Source: a virus
Virus record (IMG/VR): IMGVR_UViG_3300047461_000284
Coordinates: 1-29,744 of that record
Direction: 5' to 3' (one strand)
DNA length: 29,744 nucleotides
A program made the position numbers and the translations under genes. Every line of letters begins with the position of its first letter. Within the stretch, counting starts at the first letter, position 1. Below the pieces are notes generated by a model. It did not search any database. It worked only from the letters and a program-made list of their open reading frames with translations, and was not told where the DNA came from. Shown piece after piece: positions 10,713 to 18,093 of this stretch.

Positions 10713-12545
10713 TCAGGTCTCCTTTGTGTAGTTGATGTAGTGACGGGCTCGCCCATTCCGTCTGTCCCTGTACTGGCAGGTATCCAGATCGAACTCAAAT
10801 CCAACTCTTCCTTCATACATTCCGTTCCTGTTCTTTAGGATTTCGAGATAGGTGTCCCATTGATTGGTGTACTTTTCGTCAGGCTCTTCGCCGAGCATTT
10901 CAGCCTGCTCGATGTGTTCTTTTTTCTTCTTGTTCTTCCACACCGAAATAAATCCATCAGCCAAGTCGGTGATAGATCCTGAACCTTTAACGTCGTATTT
11001 ATTTGGGGCGGAATACTCTGACTCACCCTTCCTGACGTGCGTCACTAGGAATATAGTGACGGGGAAAGACAGCTTGAAGTTGACCAGTCTTTCTATGAAT
11101 CGTTGCTGACCTTCGTAGTCATCCTGTCTCACCATATTAGTAAGAGAATCGATGACGAAGACATTGATGCCGTAACGTCGGTACGCATACTCAAAGCAGT
11201 TCATCAGGTCTTCAGGTTTTGGTGTCAGCTTATCGACAAACAACCAAAGATTCGGAGCCATCCATTCCAGTAGCTTGTCTCTGTATGGCTTGGGTGGATT
11301 GGCACTGCCTCCCGCCTGTCGGAGCATACGTCCCATGGTTGCCTTGGGAGTCATCTCCATAGACGCGATGAGAACCTTCTGCTCTTGCTCTACGGCGTTG
11401 AGACATAGCTGATTAAGCCACATGGATTTACCGTGACCATTGATACCCGCAACACCCCACATCTCTTGGGGACGGAAGCGGATATCTTCTTCATCTAGTT
11501 TTGCCCAACCACTGGCAAAGCCCTGCTCATTGTTGGTTCTGTTATCGAAGTAGTCATCGATCTCAGCCTCAAAATCTAGAACAGATCTGAGGGTCTCTGG
11601 GTCTTGCCATCGAGCCTCTTCATAAGCGCAGTTGAGCATCCACTTGGCTTGCTCATATCCCTCTTTCTGAAGTAAGTCATTGATATCTTTAACAGGTAGA
11701 TTCGCTCGGTAACATCTGTCGCCCAAACGATTCATTATTTCTGCGGCGGCAAGTTCACCCTGCTCATCCATATCAGTAGCAATAATGATCTCTTCGAATC
11801 GAGACAGATTTTCGTACTCGTGAGCAATCCACTTGGTTTGCTTCGCACCTTTACCGCCACCCATGGGTACGCTAAGTGCGGGATAGCCTAGTTCAGTACA
11901 GGCAATCGCATCCCATTCACCCTCAGTAATCCAAACCCTGCGGCAGTCCGTGGGCATGGTGTGCCATCCATATAGGATTGGCTTGAGATCTTTTTGAGTA
12001 GACGGGTTACCGTCGTGATCGACTGGCTTGGTCTTTAGGAATACTTCCTTACCCTTGGGATCGTAGTAGGTGAAGACAACGTCCTTACCTCCACGTCCAT
12101 CAGTCTCATATATCTTGTGGCGAAAACAGACCTCACCCACATCCTTGAACCCTCTGGACTCCATGTGTTTGTGAAGTGCATTACTTGCGACTTGAGGAGG
12201 TGGTTTGGGTTTGGTGTAGGTCTTTTTTTCCGCCGCCGCAATTTTTTTGGCGGGTTGTACGTCACGGATAGAGTATCGCTTTTTCGCCCAGTCCATTGCC
12301 TCAGTCAGACTGAGACCCTCGTGGTATTGAATGAGGTCGAGAAGATCACCCCCATCACCCGTAGCAAAATCCATCCACTTCCCTGCCTGATCACCATTGA
12401 GATAAACAGACATGGATCTACCCCTTTCACCTTGGATAGACCCTACCTTGTAGCATCCAGATTCAACTCGCCCATCTGGAAATAATTCATGGCACACCGA
12501 TGTGGTGTGACGAGCCAGTTCTTGGCTCAGTTCCTTTACATTCAT
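10713..12545 (-). CDS. Phage primase-helicase (Twinkle/T7 gp4 type)
   Basis: Replicative protein of 610 residues with an N-terminal primase-like half and a C-terminal DnaB/RecA-type helicase. The N-terminus (MSVYLNGDQAGKWMDFATGD) resembles the CHC2 zinc domain fold but without its cysteines. A Toprim domain follows, with VWITEGEWDAIA (Glu near 208) and IIATDMDEQGE (near 258). The helicase half has the Walker A GINGHGKS (near 370), SMEMTP after it, a Walker B VFVIDSL (near 465) and a sensor-like FLVTHVRK (near 500). It would unwind the fork and perhaps prime DNA. It starts with an ATGA overlap on the upstream replication gene. Confidence 0.9.
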   Translation of the reverse strand: MNVKELSQELARHTTSVCHELFPDGRVESGCYKVGSIQGERGRSMSVYLNGDQAGKWMDFATGDGGDLLDLIQYHEGLSLTEAMDWAKKRYSIRDVQPAKKIAAAEKKTYTKPKPPPQVASNALHKHMESRGFKDVGEVCFRHKIYETDGRGGKDVVFTYYDPKGKEVFLKTKPVDHDGNPSTQKDLKPILYGWHTMPTDCRRVWITEGEWDAIACTELGYPALSVPMGGGKGAKQTKWIAHEYENLSRFEEIIIATDMDEQGELAAAEIMNRLGDRCYRANLPVKDINDLLQKEGYEQAKWMLNCAYEEARWQDPETLRSVLDFEAEIDDYFDNRTNNEQGFASGWAKLDEEDIRFRPQEMWGVAGINGHGKSMWLNQLCLNAVEQEQKVLIASMEMTPKATMGRMLRQAGGSANPPKPYRDKLLEWMAPNLWLFVDKLTPKPEDLMNCFEYAYRRYGINVFVIDSLTNMVRQDDYEGQQRFIERLVNFKLSFPVTIFLVTHVRKGESEYSAPNKYDVKGSGSITDLADGFISVWKNKKKKEHIEQAEMLGEEPDEKYTNQWDTYLEILKNRNGMYEGRVGFEFDLDTCQYRDRRNGRARHYINYTKET

Positions 12546-13252
12546 TTGACAGCCCCCAGTAGATCGTCATGTCTTGTACTTTTCTTGAAGCACTGGAGTC
12601 CCTGCCAGTCTGGTTGCCCTACTCTTTGCCAACCTCTCGATATAGCGAAATCAACTACGCCATCCATATCGAACTTCGCCTTAACCATCACTTCAAAGTC
12701 ATGTGTCTGACGAGTGACTGTTGCCTTGGCTACTTTGCGGTTTGAGTTCCCCCCAACCTTGTAGTCCCACCACTTCTCCCAACTTCTTTTTGACACCCCG
12801 TTAGGGCAAGAAGAAAGGAGGTCGTCTTTCCAATGGTTTTCTTTAGTAATAGTCTTTCTTTGTGGCGGATTACCCGTAGACGGTTTAACCGCAGACGGAA
12901 AATCAGCCTCGGTGGAATCGGGGAACTGGTTGCGTGTATCGGTAACCATCCAATCGAAACCACCAAACTGTCCATTAGCACCACGGCAAGCTACTTTTTT
13001 TAGATAGCCGCCAATCTCTAGGCACTTTGTTATGGACTGCATTTTTGTTTTGCCGACACTGAACACTTTGCAGAGTTGAGCCTGCGTTACTTGCCAGTCA
13101 TCGACATGAGATAACAGATAAACGAGAACACCGAGAGCTTCAGGGGTGATCCCGTCCTCTCTTGCTTCTGATGCAGACACCCCGCCGCGTAGAAGTACAT
13201 TAGGTAGCTTCGTATAGTGCGTTTTTTTCGATACTGCGGGGCGGTAGATCAT
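12542..13252 (-). CDS. Replication initiation protein with winged helix (O-like, 236 aa)
   Basis: First gene of the leftward operon. N-terminal TKLPNVLLRGGVSASEARED is followed by a winged-helix-like region (ALGVLVYLLSHVDDWQVTQA, then LCKVFSVGKTKMQSITKCLE, and GYLKKV), as in phage O/DnaD-like or helicase-loader proteins. The C-terminus has another helical block ending TRHDDLLGAVK. With the helicase directly behind it (ATGA overlap) a role in origin recognition or helicase loading is likely. No clear ribosome site is seen in the leader of about 30 bases. Repeats for an origin were not seen inside the gene. Confidence 0.7.
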   Translation of the reverse strand: MIYRPAVSKKTHYTKLPNVLLRGGVSASEAREDGITPEALGVLVYLLSHVDDWQVTQAQLCKVFSVGKTKMQSITKCLEIGGYLKKVACRGANGQFGGFDWMVTDTRNQFPDSTEADFPSAVKPSTGNPPQRKTITKENHWKDDLLSSCPNGVSKRSWEKWWDYKVGGNSNRKVAKATVTRQTHDFEVMVKAKFDMDGVVDFAISRGWQRVGQPDWQGLQCFKKSTRHDDLLGAVK

Positions 13253-13275
13253 TCGATAAGCGTGTCCATGTATTA

Positions 13276-13318
13276 GCTATAGATGCAAAATATAATCTGT
13301 AGACATAAATTATGTCAA
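13276..13318 (-). promoter_or_regulatory. Leftward replication promoter with two operator-like octamers
   Basis: On the minus strand, TTGACA (complement of 13313-13318) and TATATT (complement of 13289-13294) with an 18-base spacer. TCTGTAGA at 13296-13303 (plus-strand reading) lies inside the spacer, and GCTATAGA at 13276-13283 lies near the start point. Transcription would begin roughly 30 bases before the O-like gene. A TATAAT at 13291-13296 on the plus strand may serve the divergent regulator gene but lacks a good -35 box. Confidence 0.65.
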
Positions 13319-13407
13319 GCGCTGTGACAAAAGAGTCGAATTTCAACTTATGGATAGACAAGGGAAACTTAGTGGTGTACTTTTCGCGAATGAACAAGGA
13401 GGTGTAC

Positions 13408-13815
13408 ATGGATAAGCATGAACGCGCTGTAATAATTAATGGACATTTAGACAAACGCGGCATCAAGGAATGGGGACGTGCAAGTTTGATCGTTCAAGAA
13501 GTCGGTTGCAGTCAGGCAACTGCTCACGGTTGGCTACAAGGCTCTTTACCACAAGACCCAAAAACCATGCTCAAATTCTGCGATGTATTCGAGATGGATA
13601 TGCGGAATTGGATTGATGGCTCTGAGCCACAAAATGAGCCAGAGATAGATGCTGAGAAGCTTATGAACACCATTATTGCGGTCGAAGAGTTCCGCATTGC
13701 TACAGATGCAACACTCACACCGAAACAATACGCCCGCTCTGTCGCGTTTTTATACCGACTCAACGAAGATGAGAACGTTCTTCAACCTCTAGCTAAGATC
13801 ATGTCTTCCGTATAG
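13408..13815 (+). CDS. HTH transcriptional regulator, probable phage repressor (135 aa)
   Basis: Start chosen at 13408 because AAGGAGGTG stands right before it; an earlier in-frame ATG (13312) overlaps the leftward promoter. Residues 25-46 (ASLIVQEVGCSQATAHGWLQ) form a helix-turn-helix, followed by MLKFCDVFEMDMRNWIDG as in XRE/CI-type domains. The C-terminal 60 residues are helical (TLTPKQYARSVAFLYRL) and there is no S24 peptidase, so RecA-triggered self-cleavage is not expected. Position between the leftward and rightward early promoters is that of a lysogeny repressor. The octamers at the promoters are its natural candidate sites. Confidence 0.75.
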   Translation: MDKHERAVIINGHLDKRGIKEWGRASLIVQEVGCSQATAHGWLQGSLPQDPKTMLKFCDVFEMDMRNWIDGSEPQNEPEIDAEKLMNTIIAVEEFRIATDATLTPKQYARSVAFLYRLNEDENVLQPLAKIMSSV

Positions 13816-13896
13816 GCTAAAAATGCCTGCCAATTAAAGGGCGCATAAAACAAAAAAGTCCTTATCAATAATGGAGAGTTTTAAGGGGGCTCAGCA

Positions 13897-14076
13897 GTGC
13901 AGGAGTTAAAGCAAGATCTAGAAATTTTTAAAGCCATCATGAACCACATTGATCCCGAAAATAAAATCTACAATCGCCGCAAGGTGATTAAAAAAGTCAA
14001 AGAAATGGCAGGTAAGCACAGTAACTGCCTTATTTCTAAGGTGTATAACGAGTTCAAATCTACACGCCTAGAATAA
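13897..14076 (+). CDS. Small basic protein with GTG start (59 aa)
   Basis: The frame starts at GTG 13897 after AAGGGGGC and reads VQELKQDLEIFKAIMNHIDP, then RRKVIKKVKEMAGKHSN and VYNEFKSTRLE. Basic, helical, no known family. It lies between the repressor and the rightward early promoter, the usual place of small lysogeny-control genes. Coding is supported by the ribosome site and the regular lack of stops, but not by similarity. Confidence 0.5.
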   Translation: MQELKQDLEIFKAIMNHIDPENKIYNRRKVIKKVKEMAGKHSNCLISKVYNEFKSTRLE

Positions 14077-14082
14077 TCTTCA

Positions 14083-14121
14083 TCTGTAAGTGTTGAAATT
14101 TTATATCTGTAGATATATATT
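14083..14121 (+). promoter_or_regulatory. Early rightward promoter with two operator-like octamers
   Basis: TTGAAA (14093-14098), a 17-base spacer and TATATT (14116-14121). TCTGTAGA (14106-14113) lies in the spacer and TCTGTAAG (14083-14090) just upstream of the -35 box. Start would be near 14127, giving a leader of about 24 nt. Confidence 0.68.
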
Positions 14122-14123
14122 GA

Positions 14124-14149
14124 TCGAAGCTACTACAAAGGAGCTTCGA
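14124..14149 (+). promoter_or_regulatory. Leader hairpin with ribosome site in loop, CsrA-site-like
   Basis: TCGAAGCT (14124-14131) and AGCTTCGA (14142-14149) form an 8-bp stem. If the transcript starts at 14127, AAGCU/AGCUU still remains. The loop is ACUACAAAGG, so the Shine-Dalgarno AAAGGAG sits in loop and 3' stem. UACAAAGGA is close to the CsrA consensus UACARGGA, with one extra A. One base follows before the ATG at 14151. Confidence 0.55.
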
Positions 14150-14150
14150 C

Positions 14151-14780
14151 ATGGATATGCTTACGAAAGCCCAAATATGGGCAACGCTATCTGAAATTAA
14201 TGTAAAACCACACTGTACTGAGACTGAGGTAATTGACGACCTCGTACTCAAGTATCTGCCGTGGATGAAAGCCCATGAAATTATGATGGGCGTCTATCCC
14301 GAGTACTCGTGGAATTTCACCGAAGATCATCAAGGTAGAGAGTGTCATTACTTTGATGACGGCAGTGCGGAAGTTAGATGCCGCATGACCATCGGTGAAC
14401 ACACCAACATCACTGCCCTACCAATACATCGGAACGGCAAGCCCATCTCTAGTCCTTCAGCAATGGACGTGAATACCGCCAAGCAACGTTGCCGTGTTAA
14501 GGCAATGGCTGAGTTCGGCTTGGGTTATTCAATGTGGCTCAACGAAGAAGAGAAGAAACCTGAGCCCAAGGAAGAACCAGTAGAAGAAGAGACTATTGAT
14601 GAATCAGAACTGGTCACTGCGCTCTGGAATAAAACCAAGATTGAGCAAACCAAATCATTCGGCGATGCCCAGAAACTGTATGCCCGTTACCAGAAGGGTC
14701 TACAGAATCGTGGGTGGACTGACGACTCTGGTCGTTGGGAAGCACTCTGTAAGAAGAACAACTGGAGGGCTACCAAATGA
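14151..14780 (+). CDS. DUF1071/Sak3-type single-strand annealing protein
   Basis: Phage recombinase of 209 residues. KYLPWMKAHEIMMGVYPEYS (residues 34-53), GSAEVRCRMTIGEHTNITAL near 71-90 and MDVNTAKQRCRVKAMAEFGLG near 104-124 are the DUF1071 (Sak3-like) signature, a Rad52-like annealing family. An acidic linker (EPKEEPVEEETIDE) leads to a small C-terminal helical domain. The exonuclease gene follows with a 4-base overlap, the usual SynExo pair: the exonuclease makes 3' single strands and this protein anneals them. First gene of the early rightward operon. Confidence 0.85.
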   Translation: MDMLTKAQIWATLSEINVKPHCTETEVIDDLVLKYLPWMKAHEIMMGVYPEYSWNFTEDHQGRECHYFDDGSAEVRCRMTIGEHTNITALPIHRNGKPISSPSAMDVNTAKQRCRVKAMAEFGLGYSMWLNEEEKKPEPKEEPVEEETIDESELVTALWNKTKIEQTKSFGDAQKLYARYQKGLQNRGWTDDSGRWEALCKKNNWRATK

Positions 14781-15802
14781 GTCTAGCTGTCCAAGGTTCC
14801 CCCGAATGGCATAAAGCCCGTGCAGGCAAAATCAAAGCCTCTGTGTGTGCCGCCCTAGAAGGTAAGCACAAGTATATGAAAGCCGCTGATCTGGTGCGCC
14901 AAGAAGTACGCGCACTGGCAGGGGCTGAGTCAGAGTTCAAGATGGTGCCTGCTGTTGCTCACGGTCAAATGATGGAAGATACCGCTCGTATCTTCTTAGA
15001 GAAGCAGAAAGGCTACACAGTTGAAGAAACGGGTTTGGTGATACATCCAGACCATGACTGGTTAGCGGCGTCTCCCGACGGCTTGGTGGGGCTTGAGGGC
15101 TGTATAGAAATCAAGTGCCCTTATCCTCAGTACACCAAGCAACCTTACTCTGTCTTTGACAAGGCGAAGAGTGTCTACCTCTGGCAGGTTTACTTGCAGA
15201 TGGAAGTACTCGACGTCGATTGGTGTGACTTCATTTGCTATCTGGCAAAGAACGAAACCCATGAGCCTCAGTTCACGATTGAAAGAGTCAACCGTAAGGA
15301 AGACTTTCTTACCGAAACAATCAGCAGAAAGTACTGCCCTCACCCTGTTAAGGGAACGATCAGTCGTTTAGATCTTTTCCGTATGTGGTGGGAACACATT
15401 CAGGCTGAGTTCAATGACCCTGTCAGCAAGAAGATTCATTGCGACCCCATTGAAGCAGAGTCTGCTGACGTGGTGACTGACGATGATGATCTGAACAAGC
15501 TAACCAAGATTCAGAACCGCATCGTTCAGGTCAAAGACCGTATCTCAGATGAACTAGAGATCTTAGATGTGCTGACAGAGAACGCGACACAGCTAAAGAA
15601 AGACATTGCTGATCGCTATGACGCCAGTGTGTCAAACGGTAAGACCACCGTGAAAATTATCACCAAGACCCCACCGATCGACTTCAAGAAAGCCTTTGAA
15701 TTTTTGGGCGGTGAGGACGCAATTTTAAACCGTGACGAAAGCATGGATTCTTTTCGAAGAACCACTGGCGGACGTCAAGTAACCATCCTACATGGAGAAT
15801 AA
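14777..15802 (+). CDS. YqaJ/lambda-type recombination exonuclease
   Basis: Recombination exonuclease of 341 residues. GSPEWHKARAGKIKAS at residues 7-22 is the N-terminal YqaJ block. The catalytic PD-(D/E)XK residues are visible as Glu67 (GQMMEDTAR), Asp101 (AASPDG) and Glu111/Lys113 (IEIKCP). The family digests one strand of duplex ends processively. After residue 230 a coiled section and a C-terminal domain (TVKIITKTPPIDFKKAFEFL) extend beyond the usual length and may bind the annealing protein. It overlaps that gene by ATGA. Confidence 0.9.
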   Translation: MSLAVQGSPEWHKARAGKIKASVCAALEGKHKYMKAADLVRQEVRALAGAESEFKMVPAVAHGQMMEDTARIFLEKQKGYTVEETGLVIHPDHDWLAASPDGLVGLEGCIEIKCPYPQYTKQPYSVFDKAKSVYLWQVYLQMEVLDVDWCDFICYLAKNETHEPQFTIERVNRKEDFLTETISRKYCPHPVKGTISRLDLFRMWWEHIQAEFNDPVSKKIHCDPIEAESADVVTDDDDLNKLTKIQNRIVQVKDRISDELEILDVLTENATQLKKDIADRYDASVSNGKTTVKIITKTPPIDFKKAFEFLGGEDAILNRDESMDSFRRTTGGRQVTILHGE

Positions 15803-15804
15803 AT

Positions 15805-16170
15805 ATGAAGACCCCAACAGCGTTTGAAAGTTTGAAAGCAGGTAAGGGACGCCTGTACCCAATGGATAAAGAAAAGCGAATCCAAGAATGGAACCGCTTG
15901 AAGCAGTACGACTGGGCTACTAAGAGTCATGTGCCCAAGTTTGAAGGCTACATCAAGATTAATGAGGACGTGATTGCAGAGATGCAACAGGCACTCGACG
16001 CCCAAGGTGGTGAGTTCCGATACAACCTCAAGGTCTGCGAGCAACTCGGTGACGACGGCGAAATCAAGCAGTTCAATATCGATTACTGGGTTCCAACTAA
16101 ACCTGCGAAATCCGCACCGAAAGCATCAGCGCCTGTTGATGATTTCTTGGATGACGATATGCCGTTCTAA
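15805..16170 (+). CDS. Probable ssDNA-binding protein with SSB-type acidic tail (121 aa)
   Basis: 121 residues: N-terminal helical part (MKTPTAFESLKAGKGRLYPM, then RIQEWNRLKQYDWATKSH), a strand-rich middle (EFRYNLKVCEQLGDDGEIKQ; FNIDYWVPTK), a linker with Lys, Ala and Pro, and a C-terminus DDFLDDDMPF. That last part has the D-D-x-P-F form of the tail by which SSB proteins hold partner enzymes. The core is not a textbook OB fold by eye. Beside the annealing protein and exonuclease, a role as recombination-linked ssDNA-binding protein is likely. Confidence 0.6.
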   Translation: MKTPTAFESLKAGKGRLYPMDKEKRIQEWNRLKQYDWATKSHVPKFEGYIKINEDVIAEMQQALDAQGGEFRYNLKVCEQLGDDGEIKQFNIDYWVPTKPAKSAPKASAPVDDFLDDDMPF

Positions 16171-16179
16171 GGAGAACTT

Positions 16180-16569
16180 ATGCCGCTAAGAATCACCCGC
16201 GCTGTCGATACAGTGCTATTTGGCGGTTGGGATCTTGACCCTTCTGATTTAGAGGGGTCATGCGACCACCGCATTTGGGTGAGGAGGGTTAGGGACACCG
16301 ACACACATCAGGATGCGCTCGTAAATATCGAGACTCCTGAGGGTGTAGTCGAAGAGATCATCACAGAAGACGAGCCGATACAGCTAGAGAAAGGCGTGAT
16401 CTTACAGATGGTCGGGGTACAGCAGTATCACCTCAAGCCCGAAAAGTACTGCAAACACTGTGGTCGAGGAGACCATTTTAATCCGAGATATATCCCTCAG
16501 GCGCGGCTAGCAGTAGATGCCCCTAGGAATTACCAAGTCATCAGACACGATGCGAGGAAAAAGAAATGA
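16180..16569 (+). CDS. CsrA-like protein with two insertions (129 aa)
   Basis: Both ends match the translational regulator CsrA/RsmA: PLRITRAVDTVLFG at residues 2-15 against LILTRRVGETLMIG, and QARLAVDAPRNYQVIR at 107-122 against QVRIGVNAPKEVSVHR. Arg122 falls at the position of the RNA-binding Arg44 of CsrA, and Thr6-Arg7 at Thr5-Arg6. A section EKGVILQMVGVQ (about 69-80) fits the next strand. About 50 residues are inserted after the first strand, and some 26, with CKHC at 91-94 as possible zinc ligand, before the third. It could bind GGA-containing hairpins and block ribosome sites. Seen by eye only, so moderate confidence. Confidence 0.55.
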   Translation: MPLRITRAVDTVLFGGWDLDPSDLEGSCDHRIWVRRVRDTDTHQDALVNIETPEGVVEEIITEDEPIQLEKGVILQMVGVQQYHLKPEKYCKHCGRGDHFNPRYIPQARLAVDAPRNYQVIRHDARKKK

Positions 16570-16820
16570 ATACAGAGCCAAACCGAGTAATCAATATCGA
16601 CGGCAAGAACTACGATGCCGAAGCCTTATCAAAAACCTGCATTGAAAAACTCAATGCGGTACAGACCACTCGTCAGGCGTTAAGCCTGCTTGGGTCATTG
16701 ATCAATCACGCCCAGTACGGGTTAGAGGTTGATCTGAAGGAAGCTATAAAACTTCTACCAGAGCCACTGCCTGAAGCCCCCTCCTCCTCTCAGGCAGAAG
16801 ATTCGGAAGAAGAAGCCTAG
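16566..16820 (+). CDS. DUF6447-like small protein (84 aa)
   Basis: 84 residues starting with RVINIDGKNYDAEALSKTCI, the opening I associate with DUF6447-type phage proteins (INGKEYDxDxLS). Then a helical part (TRQALSLLGSLINHAQYGLE) and an acidic tail rich in Glu and Ser. No known activity. ATG overlaps the stop of the CsrA-like gene by four bases. Last gene of the early rightward operon. Confidence 0.65.
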   Translation: MNTEPNRVINIDGKNYDAEALSKTCIEKLNAVQTTRQALSLLGSLINHAQYGLEVDLKEAIKLLPEPLPEAPSSSQAEDSEEEA

Positions 16821-16876
16821 GGCTCCTCCTCACAGGCGTGGCTCACCTGCCCTAGAAAACGAGCCACTGATTTTTT
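16817..16876 (+). terminator. Terminator with an interlocking upstream stem
   Basis: GTGGCTC (16838-16844) pairs with GAGCCAC (16861-16867), followed by TGATTTTTT: a plausible intrinsic terminator after the early operon. CTAGGGC (16817-16823) and GCCCTAG (16849-16855) form another stem that interlocks with it, as a pseudoknot or an alternative fold. Confidence 0.5.
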
Positions 16877-16880
16877 CCAT

Positions 16881-16911
16881 CTATCAGTGATACGATTCCT
16901 TTCGCTGATAG
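16881..16911 (+). promoter_or_regulatory. Inverted repeat before the integrase
   Basis: CTATCAG (16881-16887) and CTGATAG (16905-16911), 17 bases apart, lie directly upstream of the integrase leader. It could be an operator or an mRNA stem. A promoter is not clear; TACGAT between the arms is the only weak -10 candidate. Confidence 0.35.
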
Positions 16912-16921
16912 GTGTTTCGAC

Positions 16922-16945
16922 ATGGAAATGGAGAGAGACCAATGA
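16922..16945 (+). CDS. Possible leader minicistron of the integrase (7 aa)
   Basis: ATG GAA ATG GAG AGA GAC CAA TGA encodes MEMERDQ, and its TGA overlaps the integrase ATG (ATGA). Its codons contain the integrase ribosome site GGAGAGAG. A translated leader could couple or repress integrase synthesis. Short enough to be chance. Confidence 0.25.
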   Translation: MEMERDQ

Positions 16946-17865
16946 GTATGACGTTTAAAGAAGTTGCTGAAGCGTACTTGGAGATGCCTAGCGCGAAGTT
17001 CAGTGAGAAGGTCGATATGACCCGAATACTGACTGAGAAGCTTATCGCCGAGTTTGGCGATACGGATATGAGGGAGTTCGAGCGTAAAGCGATCATCCTC
17101 AAATACCAAGCCAAGTTGAAGACGCAACAAAAGAAGCGTGGCGGTGAGGGATTTATATCCACGGGAACCCAGAACACCTACCTTGCGGTACTCAGAGCGA
17201 TCATTCGATTTGCTCATGATGACTTAGAGGTGATTGATCGGGTGCCCAAGATAACGCTCTATCAGAAGAACAAGCGCGAGTTTTATTTCGAGCCTGAACA
17301 GATGATCGAGTTGTGTCGGCGGTTAGATCCCCTCAGAGCCAACATGGTGAAGTTTTCCTGCAACACGGGACTACGCGCCAGTAACGTGAGACTGCTGAAG
17401 TGGGATCAGTTATCTGATGACTACAAGTGGCTTTCACTGTCTGGCTCGATCACGAAGAACGGAGAGCAGAACCAGATACCTTTGAACGCTGAGGCTCGAA
17501 AGATCCTTGGTGAGATGAGGGCACACTGCTTCTACATGCAAGATCGGTATCCGTATTTGGGTAAGCTTGAGTATGTGTTTGTTAAGGAAAGTCACAGACG
17601 GGTGGCGAACGGTAAGCCGTTCCATAAGACATCGATCTGTAACGAGTCTTGGCAGAAAGCAGTGGCGATGGCGGGACTTCCCAAGGGGACGTGCTTCCAT
17701 CATTGCCGACATACATTTGCCTCTTGGCACATGATGGCAGGCACGAGTGAAACGGCACTACAGCAGTTGGGTGGATGGCGCAGTGAGAGTTCGATGAAGC
17801 GGTACACGCATTTATCGCAAGCGCACAAAGCTAAAGCTGTCAAAGCCCTAGATGGGATGTACTAG
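16942..17865 (+). CDS. int: Tyrosine-family integrase
   Basis: Site-specific recombinase that inserts and excises the phage at the tRNA-Ser site next to it. The start at 16942 has GGAGAGAG nearby, giving 307 residues, a little shorter than lambda Int. The N-terminal third is a SAM-like core-binding domain (TFKEVAEAYLEMPSAKF). The catalytic domain has Arg145 in NTGLRASN, His253-x-x-Arg256 in FHHCRHTFASW, Trp279 in LGGWRSES and the nucleophile Tyr288 in KRYTHLS. No separate arm-binding domain of the lambda kind is obvious, although repeats that look like arm sites flank the att core. No excisionase gene was recognised. Confidence 0.93.
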   Translation: MSMTFKEVAEAYLEMPSAKFSEKVDMTRILTEKLIAEFGDTDMREFERKAIILKYQAKLKTQQKKRGGEGFISTGTQNTYLAVLRAIIRFAHDDLEVIDRVPKITLYQKNKREFYFEPEQMIELCRRLDPLRANMVKFSCNTGLRASNVRLLKWDQLSDDYKWLSLSGSITKNGEQNQIPLNAEARKILGEMRAHCFYMQDRYPYLGKLEYVFVKESHRRVANGKPFHKTSICNESWQKAVAMAGLPKGTCFHHCRHTFASWHMMAGTSETALQQLGGWRSESSMKRYTHLSQAHKAKAVKALDGMY

Positions 17866-18093
17866 GGAAACGTGCTGTTTTAAGGGTGGAAACGTGTACT
17901 CGTTTCCTAACTAAAACAAGGGAAAAGAAACGAATCTTTTAGGGCACTTGTAACTAATTGATTTTATTAGGAAAAAAGAAGGTGTGGCGGAGAAGGAGGG
18001 ATTCGAACCCTCGACTCTGTTTTTTGGATTTCCTTATAAATCAATAACTTACGAAACACTTATCAGCACTAAGTTTGCTCTAAAAAGGAAACG
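17866..18093. repeat. GAAACG repeats around the attachment site
   Basis: GGAAACGTG occurs at 17866-17874 and 17888-17896, its inverted CGTTTCC at 17901-17907, GAAACG at 17927-17932 and GGAAACG at 18087-18093, with ACGAAAC at 18051-18057. They lie on both sides of the tRNA fragment, as arm-type integrase sites would. The stretch holds no gene apart from this. Confidence 0.5.
17985..18014 (-). other. attP core: 3' end of a tRNA-Ser gene
   Basis: On the minus strand this reads as a T arm (GAGGG-TTCGAAT-CCCTC), the 3' acceptor strand CTTCTCC, discriminator G and CCA. Discriminator G and acceptor sequence fit tRNA-Ser. The rest of a tRNA (anticodon, D arm) is missing, so it is a fragment, not a gene. 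Beside a tyrosine integrase it is the expected identity segment by which the phage restores the host tRNA after integration. Confidence 0.8.
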
